Source: Entoloma clypeatum (taxonomy: Eukaryota > Basidiomycota > Agaricomycetes > Agaricales > Entolomataceae). From it: DNA of 64,000 nt. Numbering within the stretch: the stretch's first letter is position 1; each line of letters starts with the position of its first letter. Below, one piece after another: positions 9,601 through 19,100 of the stretch. Where the stretch lies: positions 1,302,001 to 1,366,000 of the forward strand of contig OY751488.1 in the NCBI GenBank assembly GCA_963565915.1. The letters run 5' to 3'. The notes under the pieces were generated by a model, which did not search any database, was not told the DNA's origin, and saw nothing but the letters and a program-made list of their open reading frames with translations. The position numbers and the translations under genes were made by a program.

Positions 9601-11346
9601 GTACCCACTCCGGAACCCGAGCAAGTACCAGATCGACCGATCAGGGAACGACGAGTTCGGAAGATGCCAGGAAGCATCTATGGGGAAGACACTCCAGCAT
9701 CTGATCTTGAAAAATTAGATCGAAGACGGAGATTGGGCGGTCAAACGGCATGGATGAATGACCTCCTGATGGAGGCGATATCAGCCCAAGTTGGCATCGT
9801 TGAAATGTCCCATAAAGACATATACCCTCTTCCAAATAAAGAAGACTGGTATGCAGCTGAACGTAAAGAGCTAGACATGCTCAAACGCCGCGGGGTGATC
9901 ACGGAGCTAGTACCCCTGCCTGCAGGGAGGAAAGCCCTAAGGAACAAATGGGTTTATAACGAAAAATCCGACGGGCGTCTGAAAGCGCGCCTTGTCGCAA
10001 AAGGCTTCTCGCAGGTGGAAGGGATCGACTTTGATCAGATCTTCTCACCAGTCGTAAGATATGAAACCGTCCGACTGATACTGGCATTGACAGCCCTTGA
10101 AGGGTGGTTCATGACACTGTTGGACGTCTCATCAGCCTTCCTCTACGGAACGCTCCAAGAAGTCATTTACATGCGACAGCCTGAGGGCTACATAGTAAAA
10201 GGGAAAGAGCACCTCGTGTACCAACTATTCAAAGCTCTATATGGACTTAAGCAGGCCGCATTAGCCTGGTGGAGGGAACTTGATTCCTCCATGAAAAAGC
10301 TCGGCTTTGTCCGGCTTCACTCCGATGCGGGAGTGTTCATTCACAAAAGTACCAATGGGGAAATTGTAATCGCCGTCATCTATGTCGACGACTCTGCTTT
10401 TCTCGGCACAAACCGGGAATATACGCTAGAAAAGAAGAAGGCCTTCATGACAACATGGGAATGCAGGGACCTAGGTCACCTAGCGCCCGATGGGGAACCA
10501 AAGGAATTTCTCTCAATCCAAATAAGGCAACGTGGGAAGAAGATCTTCATTGATCAAGTACCTTACCTTGAGAAAATTCTGGCACGCATGGGGATGAGCG
10601 AATCTAATGCCACCCATACGCCACTCCCTACGGGCTACAAACCCATGGCGTCCGAAGATGAACCCAATGCGGAACTCCGATCCAAGTACCAATCCGTCAT
10701 CGGATCACTCCTATATCTGATGATTGGAACGAGGCCTGACATCTGCTTTGCTGTAATCAAAATGTCCCAATTTTCCGCAAATCCCACCAAACGCCATTTA
10801 GAGGTGGCTAGGGATATTTGCAGATATTTGAAGGCAACGAAAAATTACGCGATCATGTACGATGGGGACTCAGGGAAAGGGATCTATGCATTCACAGACT
10901 CCGACTGGGCGTCAGATGAAAACACGAGGAGGTCTACCACCGGCTTCTTCATATCACTGGCATCTGGAGCGATAACATGGGTATCATCGGCGCAAAAAAC
11001 CATCGCCCTCTCTTCTACAGAAGCAGAGTATATGGCGCTATCAGATTGCAGTCGCGCAGCAACATGGCTGAGAAGCATGCTTGCCGAACTTGGAATGCAG
11101 ATCGGGTCAGTACCGATCTACGGAGATAACAACGGCTCCGTCTTTATCGCATCCAACCCTGTAACTGAGAAGCGATCCAAGCACATTGACGTGCGATTCC
11201 ACTTCGTCAGAGAAAAAGTCTCCGAAGGAATTATTACGGTCGAATTCATCGAAGGAGTGAATAACCCTGCGGACCTTTTGACTAAGAATCTGGGGAAAAT
11301 CCTCTTTTCCAAGTTTATCCCGTACTTCGGACTGATAAAGAACTAG
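6619..11346 (+). CDS. Copia gag-pol polyprotein, intact (1575 aa)
   Basis: This single frame encodes the whole capsid and enzyme set of a Ty1/copia element. The gag region (about residues 1-300) has a basic KKKGKGRWRNQKK patch and no standard CCHC knuckle. Protease follows with WILDSGA (Asp506). The integrase has an HKRLGH...CTGC zinc module and a catalytic core with Asp706 (HSD), Asp768 (VDGGGEF) and Glu802 (GRAER). RT carries YVDD at 1255-1258. RNase H begins at TDSDW near 1427 and continues to the KRSKHIDVR block and C-terminal NPADLLTKNL. The start is chosen for its ATG in CACAATGTC, about 360 bp after the LTR and shared with copia A. There is no stop or frameshift, so it is probably functional. 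No frameshift or stop separates gag from pol, so stoichiometry must be set by another route. Confidence 0.97.
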   Translation: MSTSRSAMDTITAFDGIDYQSWAEKMKSYLLHQGVWRIVSGDITRPVIADFTTTVSTPGPTAAAPPVLTTTVDQPGFRKEEKAWIRDDDVALGAIRLKVSEAIRRHIKDSTSALDAWSELKDNYSKVSPAVIFGDFKAAATYKLSGRDPVPEIERLGSLFARLADSKFVVPDLMQAMILANAIPDAWSSLSTALFQVYDADDFTYKAVADSIISEYRRKYSVGSTRTSNEQARKISGTKRKGQDPKWERQQKPSTSQNDADEQPNSADPSTASEKKKGKGRWRNQKKSANTADNASEHVEETVEFVAPAIHFPPLPPPSFTTVTGRGKTTSTAQPDSQRMQSLLQRMNPPPSQYTGLPSGKPSVWKKNDHVRKLARGIGARPSGSNLRILDTIIPEEDERPSKQRRVTPPLDQTLRMMDIDHQSERMGPDQFEDGLIELDGSSSSSPESDQLRKANNTSLQTCKILASTSAECMDHIDNDLYKKYTKHFASCTHCKEKEHAQWILDSGASLHFTHEFKDFAYYRPLKAKRFVQTAEKGKKLEILGVGAVPVRHTLNGEVKTHLLRPVFYIPDMDTRLLSLGVFLNHGYKVDGMRGEINISKGQNKIQFSPHILGQTIYWLDTEIRLDQIHAISSEITVETWHKRLGHPNDQALNKIPTSTKGVPKTLVREKSQESCTGCLKGKMPNQSYPNSMTRAVKPFDLIHSDLKQISTASYHKYKYFLTFLDDFSSHVWVVLLRKKSGAITALKQFLAMIQNQFAATPKKWRVDGGGEFDEYKDVLADHGILIDVTLPYQHQQNGRAERINRTLWEKSQALRFDACLPPMWWEFCLEHAAFLYNRTPMQRLEWKTPYFRVTNEIPDMSSVRVFGCQAYVYIPKEKRRNSLESRSRLMIYLGSKPGVKGYRFMDPETNTIFMGGKAIFDESKYPRCHIDPLPENHPEMENPEPADEFEDLIPGSNDDDSHNETPQDSVPIEQDQPESDNELPASEPDDEPRVPTPEPEQVPDRPIRERRVRKMPGSIYGEDTPASDLEKLDRRRRLGGQTAWMNDLLMEAISAQVGIVEMSHKDIYPLPNKEDWYAAERKELDMLKRRGVITELVPLPAGRKALRNKWVYNEKSDGRLKARLVAKGFSQVEGIDFDQIFSPVVRYETVRLILALTALEGWFMTLLDVSSAFLYGTLQEVIYMRQPEGYIVKGKEHLVYQLFKALYGLKQAALAWWRELDSSMKKLGFVRLHSDAGVFIHKSTNGEIVIAVIYVDDSAFLGTNREYTLEKKKAFMTTWECRDLGHLAPDGEPKEFLSIQIRQRGKKIFIDQVPYLEKILARMGMSESNATHTPLPTGYKPMASEDEPNAELRSKYQSVIGSLLYLMIGTRPDICFAVIKMSQFSANPTKRHLEVARDICRYLKATKNYAIMYDGDSGKGIYAFTDSDWASDENTRRSTTGFFISLASGAITWVSSAQKTIALSSTEAEYMALSDCSRAATWLRSMLAELGMQIGSVPIYGDNNGSVFIASNPVTEKRSKHIDVRFHFVREKVSEGIITVEFIEGVNNPADLLTKNLGKILFSKFIPYFGLIKN

Positions 11347-11407
11347 GCGAAACAAAAGTACCTATATATATGTGGGAAAAAGTAAGATGTATTTAGAAGT
11401 ATGTACT

Positions 11408-11420
11408 AAATATGGGGGGG
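11408..11420 (+). promoter_or_regulatory. Copia B polypurine tract
   Basis: AAATATGGGGGGG abuts the 3' LTR and is the expected plus-strand primer site. The same tract precedes the copia A 3' LTR at 12828-12840. Confidence 0.8.
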
Positions 11421-11730
11421 TGTTGAAACTTTTCCCATCACGTAGATTAGATTAGATTAGATTACATCACGTGACCTTTACATATCTTCATTACATACTT
11501 GTTTGGTTGGTACAAACAGTAGTACGGTATATAAGACCAGGAAACTGTCAATATCAACAAGTTGTCTCTTGACTCTTAACCGCCTCCATCGCTCTTACCA
11601 GCCTCAACCGCTCTCACCAGCCTCACCCTCCCCAACCTATGTAAGTGGTCAGAACGGTATCGTAGAGTACTTCCACTGTAGCCGGTTGCTTCAGTACACT
11701 TGCGGCTAGCGCCCAGGTGGAACTTCAACA
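11421..11730 (+). repeat. 3' LTR of copia B
   Basis: 310 bp, identical by eye to 5948-6257. It is followed by the second copy of the TSD GGCTT, where copia A resumes. Confidence 0.96.
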
Positions 11731-12764
11731 GGCTTCACTCTGATGCGGGAGTGTTCATTCACAAAAGTACCAAAGGGGAAATTGTAATCGCCGTCATATA
11801 TGTCGACGACTCTGCTTTTCTCGGCACAAACCGAGAATACACGCTAGAGAAGAAAAAGGCCTTCATGACCACATGGGAATGTAGGGACCTAGGGCACCTT
11901 GTGCCTGATGGGGAACTGAAAGAATTTCTCTCTATCCAAATAAGGCAACGTGGGAAACGTATCTTCATTGATCAAGTACCTTACCTTGAGAAAATACTCG
12001 AACGAATGGGGATGAGCGAATCTAACGCCACCCATACCCCACTTCCTACGGGCTACAAACCCATGATGTCCGAAGATGAACCCAATGCAGAACTTCGATC
12101 AAAGTACCAATCCGTCATCGGATCGCTTCTATATCTGATGATTGGAACGAGGCCAGACATCTGTTTTGCCGTGATTAAAATGTCGCAGTTTTCCGCAAAT
12201 CCCACCAAACGCCATTTAGAAGTGGCTAGGGATATTTGCAGGTATCTAAAGGCGACAAAAAATTATGCAATCATGTATGATGGCGACTCAGGGAAAGGAA
12301 TCTATGCATTCACAGACTCCGATTGGGCGTCAGATGAAAACACGAGGAGGTCTACCACTGGCTTCTTCATATCACTGGCGTCTGGAGCAGTAACATGGGT
12401 ATCATCGGCACAAAAGACCATCGCCCTCTCTTCCACAGAAGCAGAGTATATGGCGTTATCAGATTGCAGTCGCGCAGCAACATGGCTGAGAAGCATGCTT
12501 GCCGAACTTGGAATGCAGATCGGATCAGTACCGATCTACGGAGACAACAACGGTTCCGTCTTTATCGCATCCAACCCTGTAACCGAGAAACGATCCAAGC
12601 ACATTGACGTGCGATTCCACTTCGTCAGAGAAAAAGTCTCCGAAGGAATAATTACGGTCGAATTCATTGAAGGAGTGAACAACCCTGCAGATCTTTTAAC
12701 TAAGAATCTGGGAAAAATCCTCTTTTCCAAGTTTATCCCGTACTTCGGATTGATAAAAAACTAG
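11731..12764 (+). pseudogene. Copia A gag-pol, 3' part (RT C-terminus and RNase H)
   Basis: Copia A continues here after the B insertion, starting from the TSD GGCTT. The frame encodes the RT palm with YVDD, the thumb, and an RNase H with TDSDW, the ALSSTEAEY block, KRSKHIDVR and NPADLLTKNL, ending at TAG 12762-12764. This part is fully open and differs from copia B by a few percent in scattered silent and missense changes. It lacks its own start because it was severed from residues upstream of 5947. Confidence 0.93.
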
Positions 12765-12840
12765 GCGAAACAAAAGTACCTATATATATATGTGGGAAAA
12801 AGTAAGATGTATTTAGAAGCATGTACTAAATATGGGGGGG

Positions 12841-13148
12841 TGTTGAAACTTTTCCCATCACGTAGATTAGATTAGATTAGATTACATCACGTGACCTTAC
12901 ATATCTTCATTACATACTTGTTTGGTTGGTACAAACAGTAGTACAGTATATAAGACCAGGAAACTGTCAATACCAACAAGTTGTCTCTTGACTCTTAACC
13001 AGCTCCATCGCTCTTACCAGCCTCAACCGCTCTCACCAGCCTCACCCCTCCCAAACCATGTAAGTGGCTAGAACGGTTATGTAGAGTACTTCCACTGTAG
13101 CTGGTTGCTCAGTACATCTGTGGCTAACGCCCAGGTGGAACTTCAACA
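12841..13148 (+). repeat. 3' LTR of copia A
   Basis: 308 bp, TGTTGAAAC to TTCAACA. It agrees with 1585-1887 except for one extra ATTAG unit and is followed by the TSD CTTAC. Confidence 0.95.
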
Positions 13149-13153
13149 CTTAC

Positions 13154-13235
13154 TCTACCATGCTACTCATACCACAGTCCCTGCTTAGCAGTAGTGGTTA
13201 CCCCTTCTACCTAGTACAGACCGGACTGCGATCGG
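13154..13235 (+). repeat. LINE-like 3' trailer, right part
   Basis: Continuation of the trailer interrupted by copia A. It contains GTACAGACCGGACTGCGATC and CGCCGGTATTAG, close to the terminal text at 32985-33020 and 55940-55985. No poly(A) follows; instead it meets a SINE-like sequence in opposite orientation. Confidence 0.45.
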
Positions 13236-13295
13236 GCGCCGGTATTAGTGTTGCTGCAACTCGGTGAGCCAAACCACGGCTCCAAAAGTGGTGAC
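13215..13295 (-). repeat. SINE-like sequence, 3' part, split by gypsy X
   Basis: Read on the minus strand, this ends GCAGCAACACTAATACCGG, nearly the same as the plus-strand end at 29660-29685 (GCAGCAACACTAGCCGG). The other half lies at 26874-27013, beyond gypsy X. The join is defined by the X TSD GTGAC (13291-13295 and 26874-26878). Confidence 0.4.
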
Positions 13296-14008
13296 TGTTA
13301 AGTAGGTGAAAAGTCGGAGCTTCGTCGGAGTCTGTCAGAGGTCGGACGTAGGACTGAGACCGGAGTGGAACTCCGGAAATGCGGAGGAACGACGAAGGGG
13401 AGGGACGTGGCTTCAATGTATGTGTTGCGCCGCTGTTTGTTGGATAAGGTGTCCCAATTTCAGGAGGTCGGAGGAGAGGTTGGAGGTGCAGAAGTCCTCG
13501 GAAAGATCTCGGTGAAAGACACATTGACGTGGAAATGGTCAGACGACGTCGGAGTTGTAACTCGGACACAGTACTGAGCTCGTTGAAGGGTAACGATGGA
13601 GGAAGAGCAGTAGATGAGGATGTCGTCGGCATATTGTACCACAGCGAGGATCTCTGGCATGAACGGGGAGTAGAGGAGTGAACTTTGTTGATATTCGAAC
13701 TGAGGAACTACAGGTATGGTACGAGCTTAAATACCTAAATGATATTACTTTACAGAGATGGTTGGAGTAGGTCCGGAGTTGTGGCGTAAGTTGCCAGCGA
13801 CTGTAATGAACATCGGAGATGTCGGTCAACGGACCATGCGGAAAAGGCGATGCATAAGTAAACGGGAATATGAATATGAAATGCATAAAGGCATGGAGTT
13901 ATGAATATGAAATGCACGATGGCAACGTGCGGAGATGCGGAGGTAACGGATGTCCGGAATGTCGGAGGAATATCGGAGTGGATCGGAGATTCGGAGACGG
14001 ATATAACA
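13296..14008 (-). repeat. 3' LTR of gypsy X
   Basis: 713 bp, defined by its partner at 26161-26873, the polypurine tract and the TSD. Because a plus-strand gene starts 27 bp beyond its edge at 14035, this LTR must also supply or contain an antisense promoter if that gene is expressed. Confidence 0.95.
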
Positions 14009-14023
14009 GTATTCCCCTCTTAG
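14009..14023 (-). promoter_or_regulatory. Polypurine tract of gypsy X
   Basis: On the minus strand the bases just before the 3' LTR read AAGAGGGGAATAC, a typical plus-strand primer tract. This fixes the element's orientation independently of pol. Confidence 0.75.
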
Positions 14024-14034
14024 GTCTGACACCC

Positions 14035-14998
14035 ATGGAAGACCGTGAGAAAATAAACAAGGTCATGTGGTCTCGGTTATTTAACGGAGATGAGCGGCCC
14101 AAGGGTTTTCTTCCAGTTACCAACAACATGCCCCAAGACTCAAACACACAACCTGCGCGCTCCAGCGCCAACCTCGACGACTCCGAAGAGGAGCTCCTGC
14201 GCCGTCTGGCACAGGTACGCAAGGAGAAGGAGGAGGCGGAGGCAAGGAAGAAGGCGGAGGCCGAGAGGAGGGCGAGGGAGGCAGAGGCGAAGAAGAGGGC
14301 AGAGGCGGAGGCAAAGGCGGAGGCAGAGGCGCAGAAGAAGAGGGCGAAGAAGGCGGGGAAACAGAGGGTGGAGAGCGGAGCGGAGGAGTCGGAGGTCCGG
14401 GGGGAGGCATGTCAGGCCTGTGCGCAGGCAAAGGTGGAATGCAAGTGGGCATTGTGAGTACCCGCTTTTTCATCTTCTTTTTCTTACTGACAGTCTCCTT
14501 AGGCAGGGGAAGGGCACCACATGCCAGCGGTGTAAAGACGGCAAACGGGTTTGCCTGAAACCCGGCGAGACGAGGGCGAAGCGGAAATGGGGGAAGACAG
14601 AGGAGGCCGTCGCGGAGGTCACGGGCCCGAGCGGGGTGAAGGGCTGCTGCGGCGCAGGGGTCGCGGAGGAGCTCCGGGAGCTCCAGGAGGAGAAGGAGGA
14701 GAAGGAGGAGCGGTCGGCGAGGGTCGGTTGGGCGCTGCTCCGGCAGCTGCAAATTATGAACAACCACCTTGCCTACTGGAACTTCCTGCTGGAGGCGGCG
14801 GCTCCGGAGTCGGAGACGGAGGACGGAGAAGAGGAAGAAGGAGAAGAAGAGGATGAGGAAAAGGACAAGGGGGAGGTCGAGGGGTTGGCGGACGGGGAGC
14901 TTGCAGAACTGCAAGCGGAGAAAGAGGAGGCAGAGGGAGAAACAGAGGAAGAGTCGGAGGATGACGGTCCGCTGGCCAAAAAGGCCAAAACCCAGTAG
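14035..14998 (+). CDS. Antisense Zn(II)2Cys6-type protein gene carried by gypsy X (two exons)
   Basis: The gene lies opposite to gag-pol, between the chromodomain and the 3' LTR. Exons 14035-14453 and 14503-14998 join through a 49-nt GT-AG intron to give 304 residues. The N-terminus is charged and coiled-coil-like (about 45-115, Lys/Glu/Ala-rich). Splicing creates CX2CX6CX10CX2CX6C (Cys126, 129, 136, 147, 150, 157), the spacing of fungal binuclear zinc-cluster DNA-binding domains. After it come a leucine-rich helix with LLRQLQIMNNHLAYWNFLLE near the middle and a very acidic C-terminus ending PLAKKAKTQ, a possible nuclear signal. ATG 14035 is the first after the LTR; ATG 14128 is an alternative. 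A second open copy lies at 48743-49694. A nuclear regulator is inferred; a domesticated cargo gene is possible. The arginine-poor cluster is atypical. Confidence 0.75.
14454..14502 (+). other. Intron of the antisense zinc-cluster gene
   Basis: 49 nt, GTGAGT...CTTAG, with a pyrimidine-rich 3' half and CTGAC as candidate branch point. Reading through it gives an immediate TGA. Removing it places the six cysteines in one frame. The same intron, same length, is present in the copy at 49150-49198. Confidence 0.8.
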
Positions 14999-15066
14999 CC
15001 CCTCCCCCCTCTAATTGTTTTTATTTTATTTTATTTTATTTTGCAATATGAGTGTCTTGCGCGGTT

Positions 15067-16071
15067 CTATAGGCGTGATAAGGGGCCCGGCTTCTCCGGA
15101 TATGCGGAGTGGAAATCCGCGACTAAGTCCGTCGCGTGTTCGAGTTCCGTGGCGGGTAGCCAGGACTGTTCCTCATCGGTTCCTTCATAGCCTAGCCAAT
15201 GGACTAGGTAGAGCAGTTTGCAAGAACACCGACGATCCAGTTTGGTGTCAAGGATTTCGGCGATTTCGTATTCCACTTCTCCTTCAACGTCGATCGGAGG
15301 AGGCGGAGTTACTGTCCGGTTTGGAATGTCATTCGGAACAGATGGCTCCAGCATGGAGATGTGGAAAACGGGGTGAACACCGCGTATGGTGTCCTGAAGT
15401 CGGAGGGTGTAAGAGTGTGTACCATTCCTGGCAAGGATGTCAAAGGGGCCAAGGTACTTTTCAGACAGCTTTTTGGAGGGTCGTGTAGTGCGGAAAAACT
15501 TGGCCTTCACAAAAGCTTGCTGTCCTACTTCGAGCGGAGGGGGCGGAGCACGCCGGAGATCGGCAGGGCCTTGATAACGTCATTGAGCTTCTAGGATTGT
15601 AGATTTGAGTTCTTGGTGAAGCTCGTCCAGGTCTACGACAAATTGTCGGGCATGGGCGGATGTGAGGTCGCGCTCCGGATGGACGGAGAGGTTCGGATGA
15701 TAACCTTTATTGGCGAAGAAGGGCGAGATCCCGGTCGTAGCACTCGGAGCATTGTTGTACGCGAACTCTGCAAGCGGAAGTAGCTCGGACCAGTTGTCCT
15801 GCTGATAGTTGCAGAAGATGCGGAGGTACTGTTCCAAGGTTTGGTTGGTACGTTCGGTTTGACTGTCGCCTTCAGGATGGTAGCCAGAGGTGAAGTGCAG
15901 AGTCATGTTGAGGGCTTTTCCGAGGGAGCGGAAAAAGTGGGAGACGAACTCCTGGCCTCGGTCCGAGGTGACATGTTCCGGTACTCCGTGCTTGGAGAAC
16001 ACATGCAGGATGAACAAGGTGGCTAGATCTTCGGAGGTGCAGTGGATCGTAGTTGGAACAAAAATGCTTTG
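15067..16071 (-). pseudogene. Gypsy X pol, 3' part: integrase core, C-terminal domain and chromodomain
   Basis: This is the end of X pol after the LINE insertion. From 16071 down it encodes the integrase core with TSDRGQEF and the second half of the DDE fold (SGYHPEGDSQTER, NQTLEQYLR), then the HPVFHISMLEP block and a C-terminal chromodomain (YEIAEILDTK, LYLVHWLGYEG, SWLPATELEHA), ending at 15067. A stop at 15580-15582 (TGA in CAATGACGT) breaks it. The truncated copy reads CAACAATGT here, so both probably derive from CAACGACGT by CpG changes. Chromodomains of this class target integration to histone-marked chromatin. The stop lies only 69 bp from the end of the antisense gene, so the two transcripts converge. 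Confidence 0.9.
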
Positions 16072-16170
16072 TTTTTTTTTTTTTTTTTTTTTTTTGGTCA
16101 ACAATTTGTATAGCGGTATACTAGGGGTACAGTCCGCTTGACATAGAGTGAACTACATCGGTCCGAGGAC
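16072..16170 (-). repeat. LINE 3' trailer and poly(A)
   Basis: On the minus strand it reads GCGGACTGTACCCCTAGTATA, then CCGCTATACAAATTGTTGACC and poly(A). The terminal CCRSTATAYAAATTG word recurs at other LINE/SINE ends in the window. Confidence 0.85.
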
Positions 16171-19100
16171 CTACGTATGCAAGAAGAACAAGCGGCACAA
16201 AGCTCCGTCAAGCTGGTGAGTCCTCGTGCCAGGACGGGGGAGTCTGTTATAAACAAACACGTTAGTATGCGCACCCGAATATTCGGCCGCGCGATACAAG
16301 AGCACTCCAACCTTGTGAGGTTGGCCGTTAGCGGCGCTGGTGGGTGTCTGCGCCCTGCCCACCAAAGATGTGCCTGTGCGGTTCTTATCTTTCGATCGCG
16401 TTCGCTTGCCAGAGGGGGCTGCACCCCTTTGAACCCAGCGCGCTACCACGCGATTACCGCCAATGGTTGTGTTGGGCATTGGACGATCCCTGAAGGCAAA
16501 CGCCCCTGGGTTGTCCATGATGAATTTCCTGAAGTTGTCCCAGGTGGGAGTGTTCCTCGAGAAGATAGGCATGTCTGGGGGCCTAGGGTGGTGCAGACAT
16601 TTGTATAGTACGTGGGCGAAGTCCTCGACGGACCCTGTTCCACAGTCGCATTGTTCGGTCTTGTCGCCAATATTGAACCTATGTCTATAGTGACCAATTG
16701 GGGCGTGGCTGGTGAGGCCGTGAACCATTTGAGCCGTGAGGGATTGGGAGTGACCCACGTCCTTAAGCCATGTACCGCCCTTGAGGTGGGACGGTTTCAT
16801 TCTTTTGGCCCGAGCGTGGTCTTGGCGTCTAACGCACGACCTCGGGAATTGGTAGTGATGGCCAACATACTTGGGGGACTGGTACAGGTTGTTCCAGTCG
16901 CCTAGCATGTCATCTGTGAATTGTTTCGTGTTGAAGTCGAGGGATCTGGAGGCCGATTCACCACACTCGATGTGAATCGAGGAGGCAAAGTCGTGCACTG
17001 CACAGTGGGGTTCGAAGCCATGGTCCGAGCAATCCGGGACATGGTGAAAGAAGACCTTGGATTTCAGGCCTGGTTCCTCAAACCAAGGAACCAGGTTACT
17101 GATGATAGCGAGCGCAGTTGCCTGCGAGGAGTGGAGGTCCGGGTCTGTGGCCCGCCGAATGGCGTTAACAGAGTCGGTGAAGATGTGGATTTCTTCCAGT
17201 TGAGATAGTCCCCCTAGCAGAGTGACCAGGTTGGAAAACCCGTGTCCTATTGCTAGAGTTTCAGTGTCGTCAGAGACTGCGAGGCCACCAGCCGCCCAGT
17301 CTTTATTGATGGAGTACCCCATGTGCCAGGTTTCCCAAGCTGCAACAGCTTGATGGCCCGACATGAGGGAGGGAACAGCCGCGTCAGTGACAATGACAGC
17401 GGATTTGTTAGAGCAGATGTTGGCATCGAACACCTTGTTAAGGGTGATGAGGCGCAGCTTCCTGGCTTCGGCTCGCTCCTTAGCGGTTTTGCCGCGGATA
17501 AGGGTGATATCGTGGATGATACGGTCAGGGAAGCGGTCTAGGACGTGTTTCCCTGGCTCATTGTAGTTGTTGAAGGGTGATAGGGGGACAGTCACGTTTG
17601 CACGGTATGCCCAGATATCAACGAGGGGGGATTTAAGGTTGTACATAAATTCCGGGGAGTACCATGGTCGCTTTGAGGGGTCTTCCTCATCGCAGACCAT
17701 GACAGTCATGTGTCGTGGTGCAAGGGAGTGCATAGGGACACGGTTTCTGCAGGAGAGCTTCTTTAGGTGCAAATGCACCGGGGGCAGGCTGGCAAGAGAT
17801 TCGACCACCCCTGTGGGGGTGGTACAGAAGGCGCCCAGGATCCATAGGGCTGCACGCCTCTGGACTCTGGAGATAGACTTGATGATGCCCTTATTACAGG
17901 CACCGTCGAAGTTCCATAGATTGGCACCATATAGAGCGATCAGTAGAATACACGATCGGTATAGGGTGCGCTTGTGTTTGGGCGTAAGTCCTCGGACTGA
18001 GTTTCCCAGTGAGAGTAAGGCTCCCGTTGCAGAGAAAGCCTTAGTGGCGTATCGTTTGGCGTGCTCAGTGAAGAGTAGCTTTCGATCAAAGAAGAACCCC
18101 AAGTACCTCCAGAAGGTCTTGGGGACAAGAGGGGTGTCGCCTGTGAAGGGCGCATATCCTAGGTCAACCAGGGGGTCGTCGTCGCCATTCTTCCTGGAAA
18201 AATGGAACACCTCCGATTTAGAATGTTTGAGGACAAGCCCAAGGGCTGTAGTCAGTTCGAACAGACATTTGTATGCCTTTTTTAGTTTGGCGAGGTTTTC
18301 CTTCCACGTCTCGGACTGGACTATGATGGTCCTGTCATCTACGTAGGAGATGAGGCTAGCCTGCGACTGTTTGGCGTGAAACACGTACATTAGCGGGGCG
18401 AGGTATATGGACGATAGCACGGGGGAGAGGGCAGAGCCCTGACCTACGCCTATGTCCACAGAGAAAAGGTCTGAGAGGTCGTCCTCCCAGGTGTATTGAG
18501 TCTGCCTCCCTACTAGGTAGTTGGAGAAGAAGTCCACGACAGTGTCGGGGAACCCCATCCTATCCAGTATGAGCGCGATAACCGAGTGGTTTAGAGAGGG
18601 AAAGTATTGTGCCAAATCAATGGCTACGACACTAGTCTTGAGTTTCCTTGACCACCCCGCATGAATGAGGTGGGTGAGGAATTGTCTGGCATCTTCGGTG
18701 GAGTTCTGGCGAACCCCTCCGAATTGTCCTGGGTGTAGTAGACCATAGCGGGCGAGTTCCCATTGCAGTCTGTTAGCGATAGCTTTCTCAAATAGTTTGC
18801 CCAGGGTGTTTAGGAGCACGATGGGGTGAAATGCTTTGGAAACGTCATACGCCGGCTTATTCGGTTTAGGAATAATGACGGTCGTTGAGATTTTGAATGC
18901 GTCGGGCCAGAACCCTGCCGAGAGGCAAGCGTTCAGGATCCAGACGAACAACTTCAAGATATGCTCATGTGTGATCAAACACTTGAGATGGGACCATGTA
19001 AGATGGTCGGGGCCAGGGGCCGACCGGCTGGAGCAGCCGGCCAGGGCCTGGAGGACCTCTTGCGATGTGAATGGGACCCAAGCCCTTTTGGGCTGAGGTT

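Larger units (their letters stand above)
5948..11730 (+). mobile_element. Ty1/copia retrotransposon B, complete and very young
   Basis: LTRs of 310 bp at 5948-6257 and 11421-11730 are identical by eye. They are flanked by the 5-bp TSD GGCTT (5943-5947 and 11731-11735). The element has a primer-binding site, one uninterrupted gag-pol frame and a G-rich polypurine tract. All parts needed for autonomous retrotransposition are visible, and identical LTRs imply very recent integration. It lies inside the RT of copia A in the same orientation. Confidence 0.97.
1585..13148 (+). mobile_element. Ty1/copia retrotransposon A, interrupted by copia B
   Basis: LTRs at 1585-1887 and 12841-13148 begin TGTTGAAAC and end TTCAACA. 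They are flanked by a perfect 5-bp TSD, CTTAC (1580-1584 and 13149-13153). The LTRs agree apart from the number of ATTAG units (two versus three), so the insertion is young. The internal part (gag, protease, integrase, RT, RNase H in copia order) is split by copia B at 5948-11730, which carries its own TSD, GGCTT. Removing B restores a continuous A. A is not autonomous: it has an in-frame TGA at 4913-4915, and B lies inside its RT. Confidence 0.96.

Noticed and set aside
13870..14034. Earlier start for the zinc-cluster protein inside the LTR
   Set aside because: The frame is open upstream, but this part is LTR sequence and not protein-like. ATG 14035 or 14128 is preferred.
14117..14914. Minus-strand 265-codon ORF opposite the zinc-cluster gene
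   Set aside because: It consists of Pro/Ser/Leu runs from GAG/GAA-rich codons of the real gene on the other strand.
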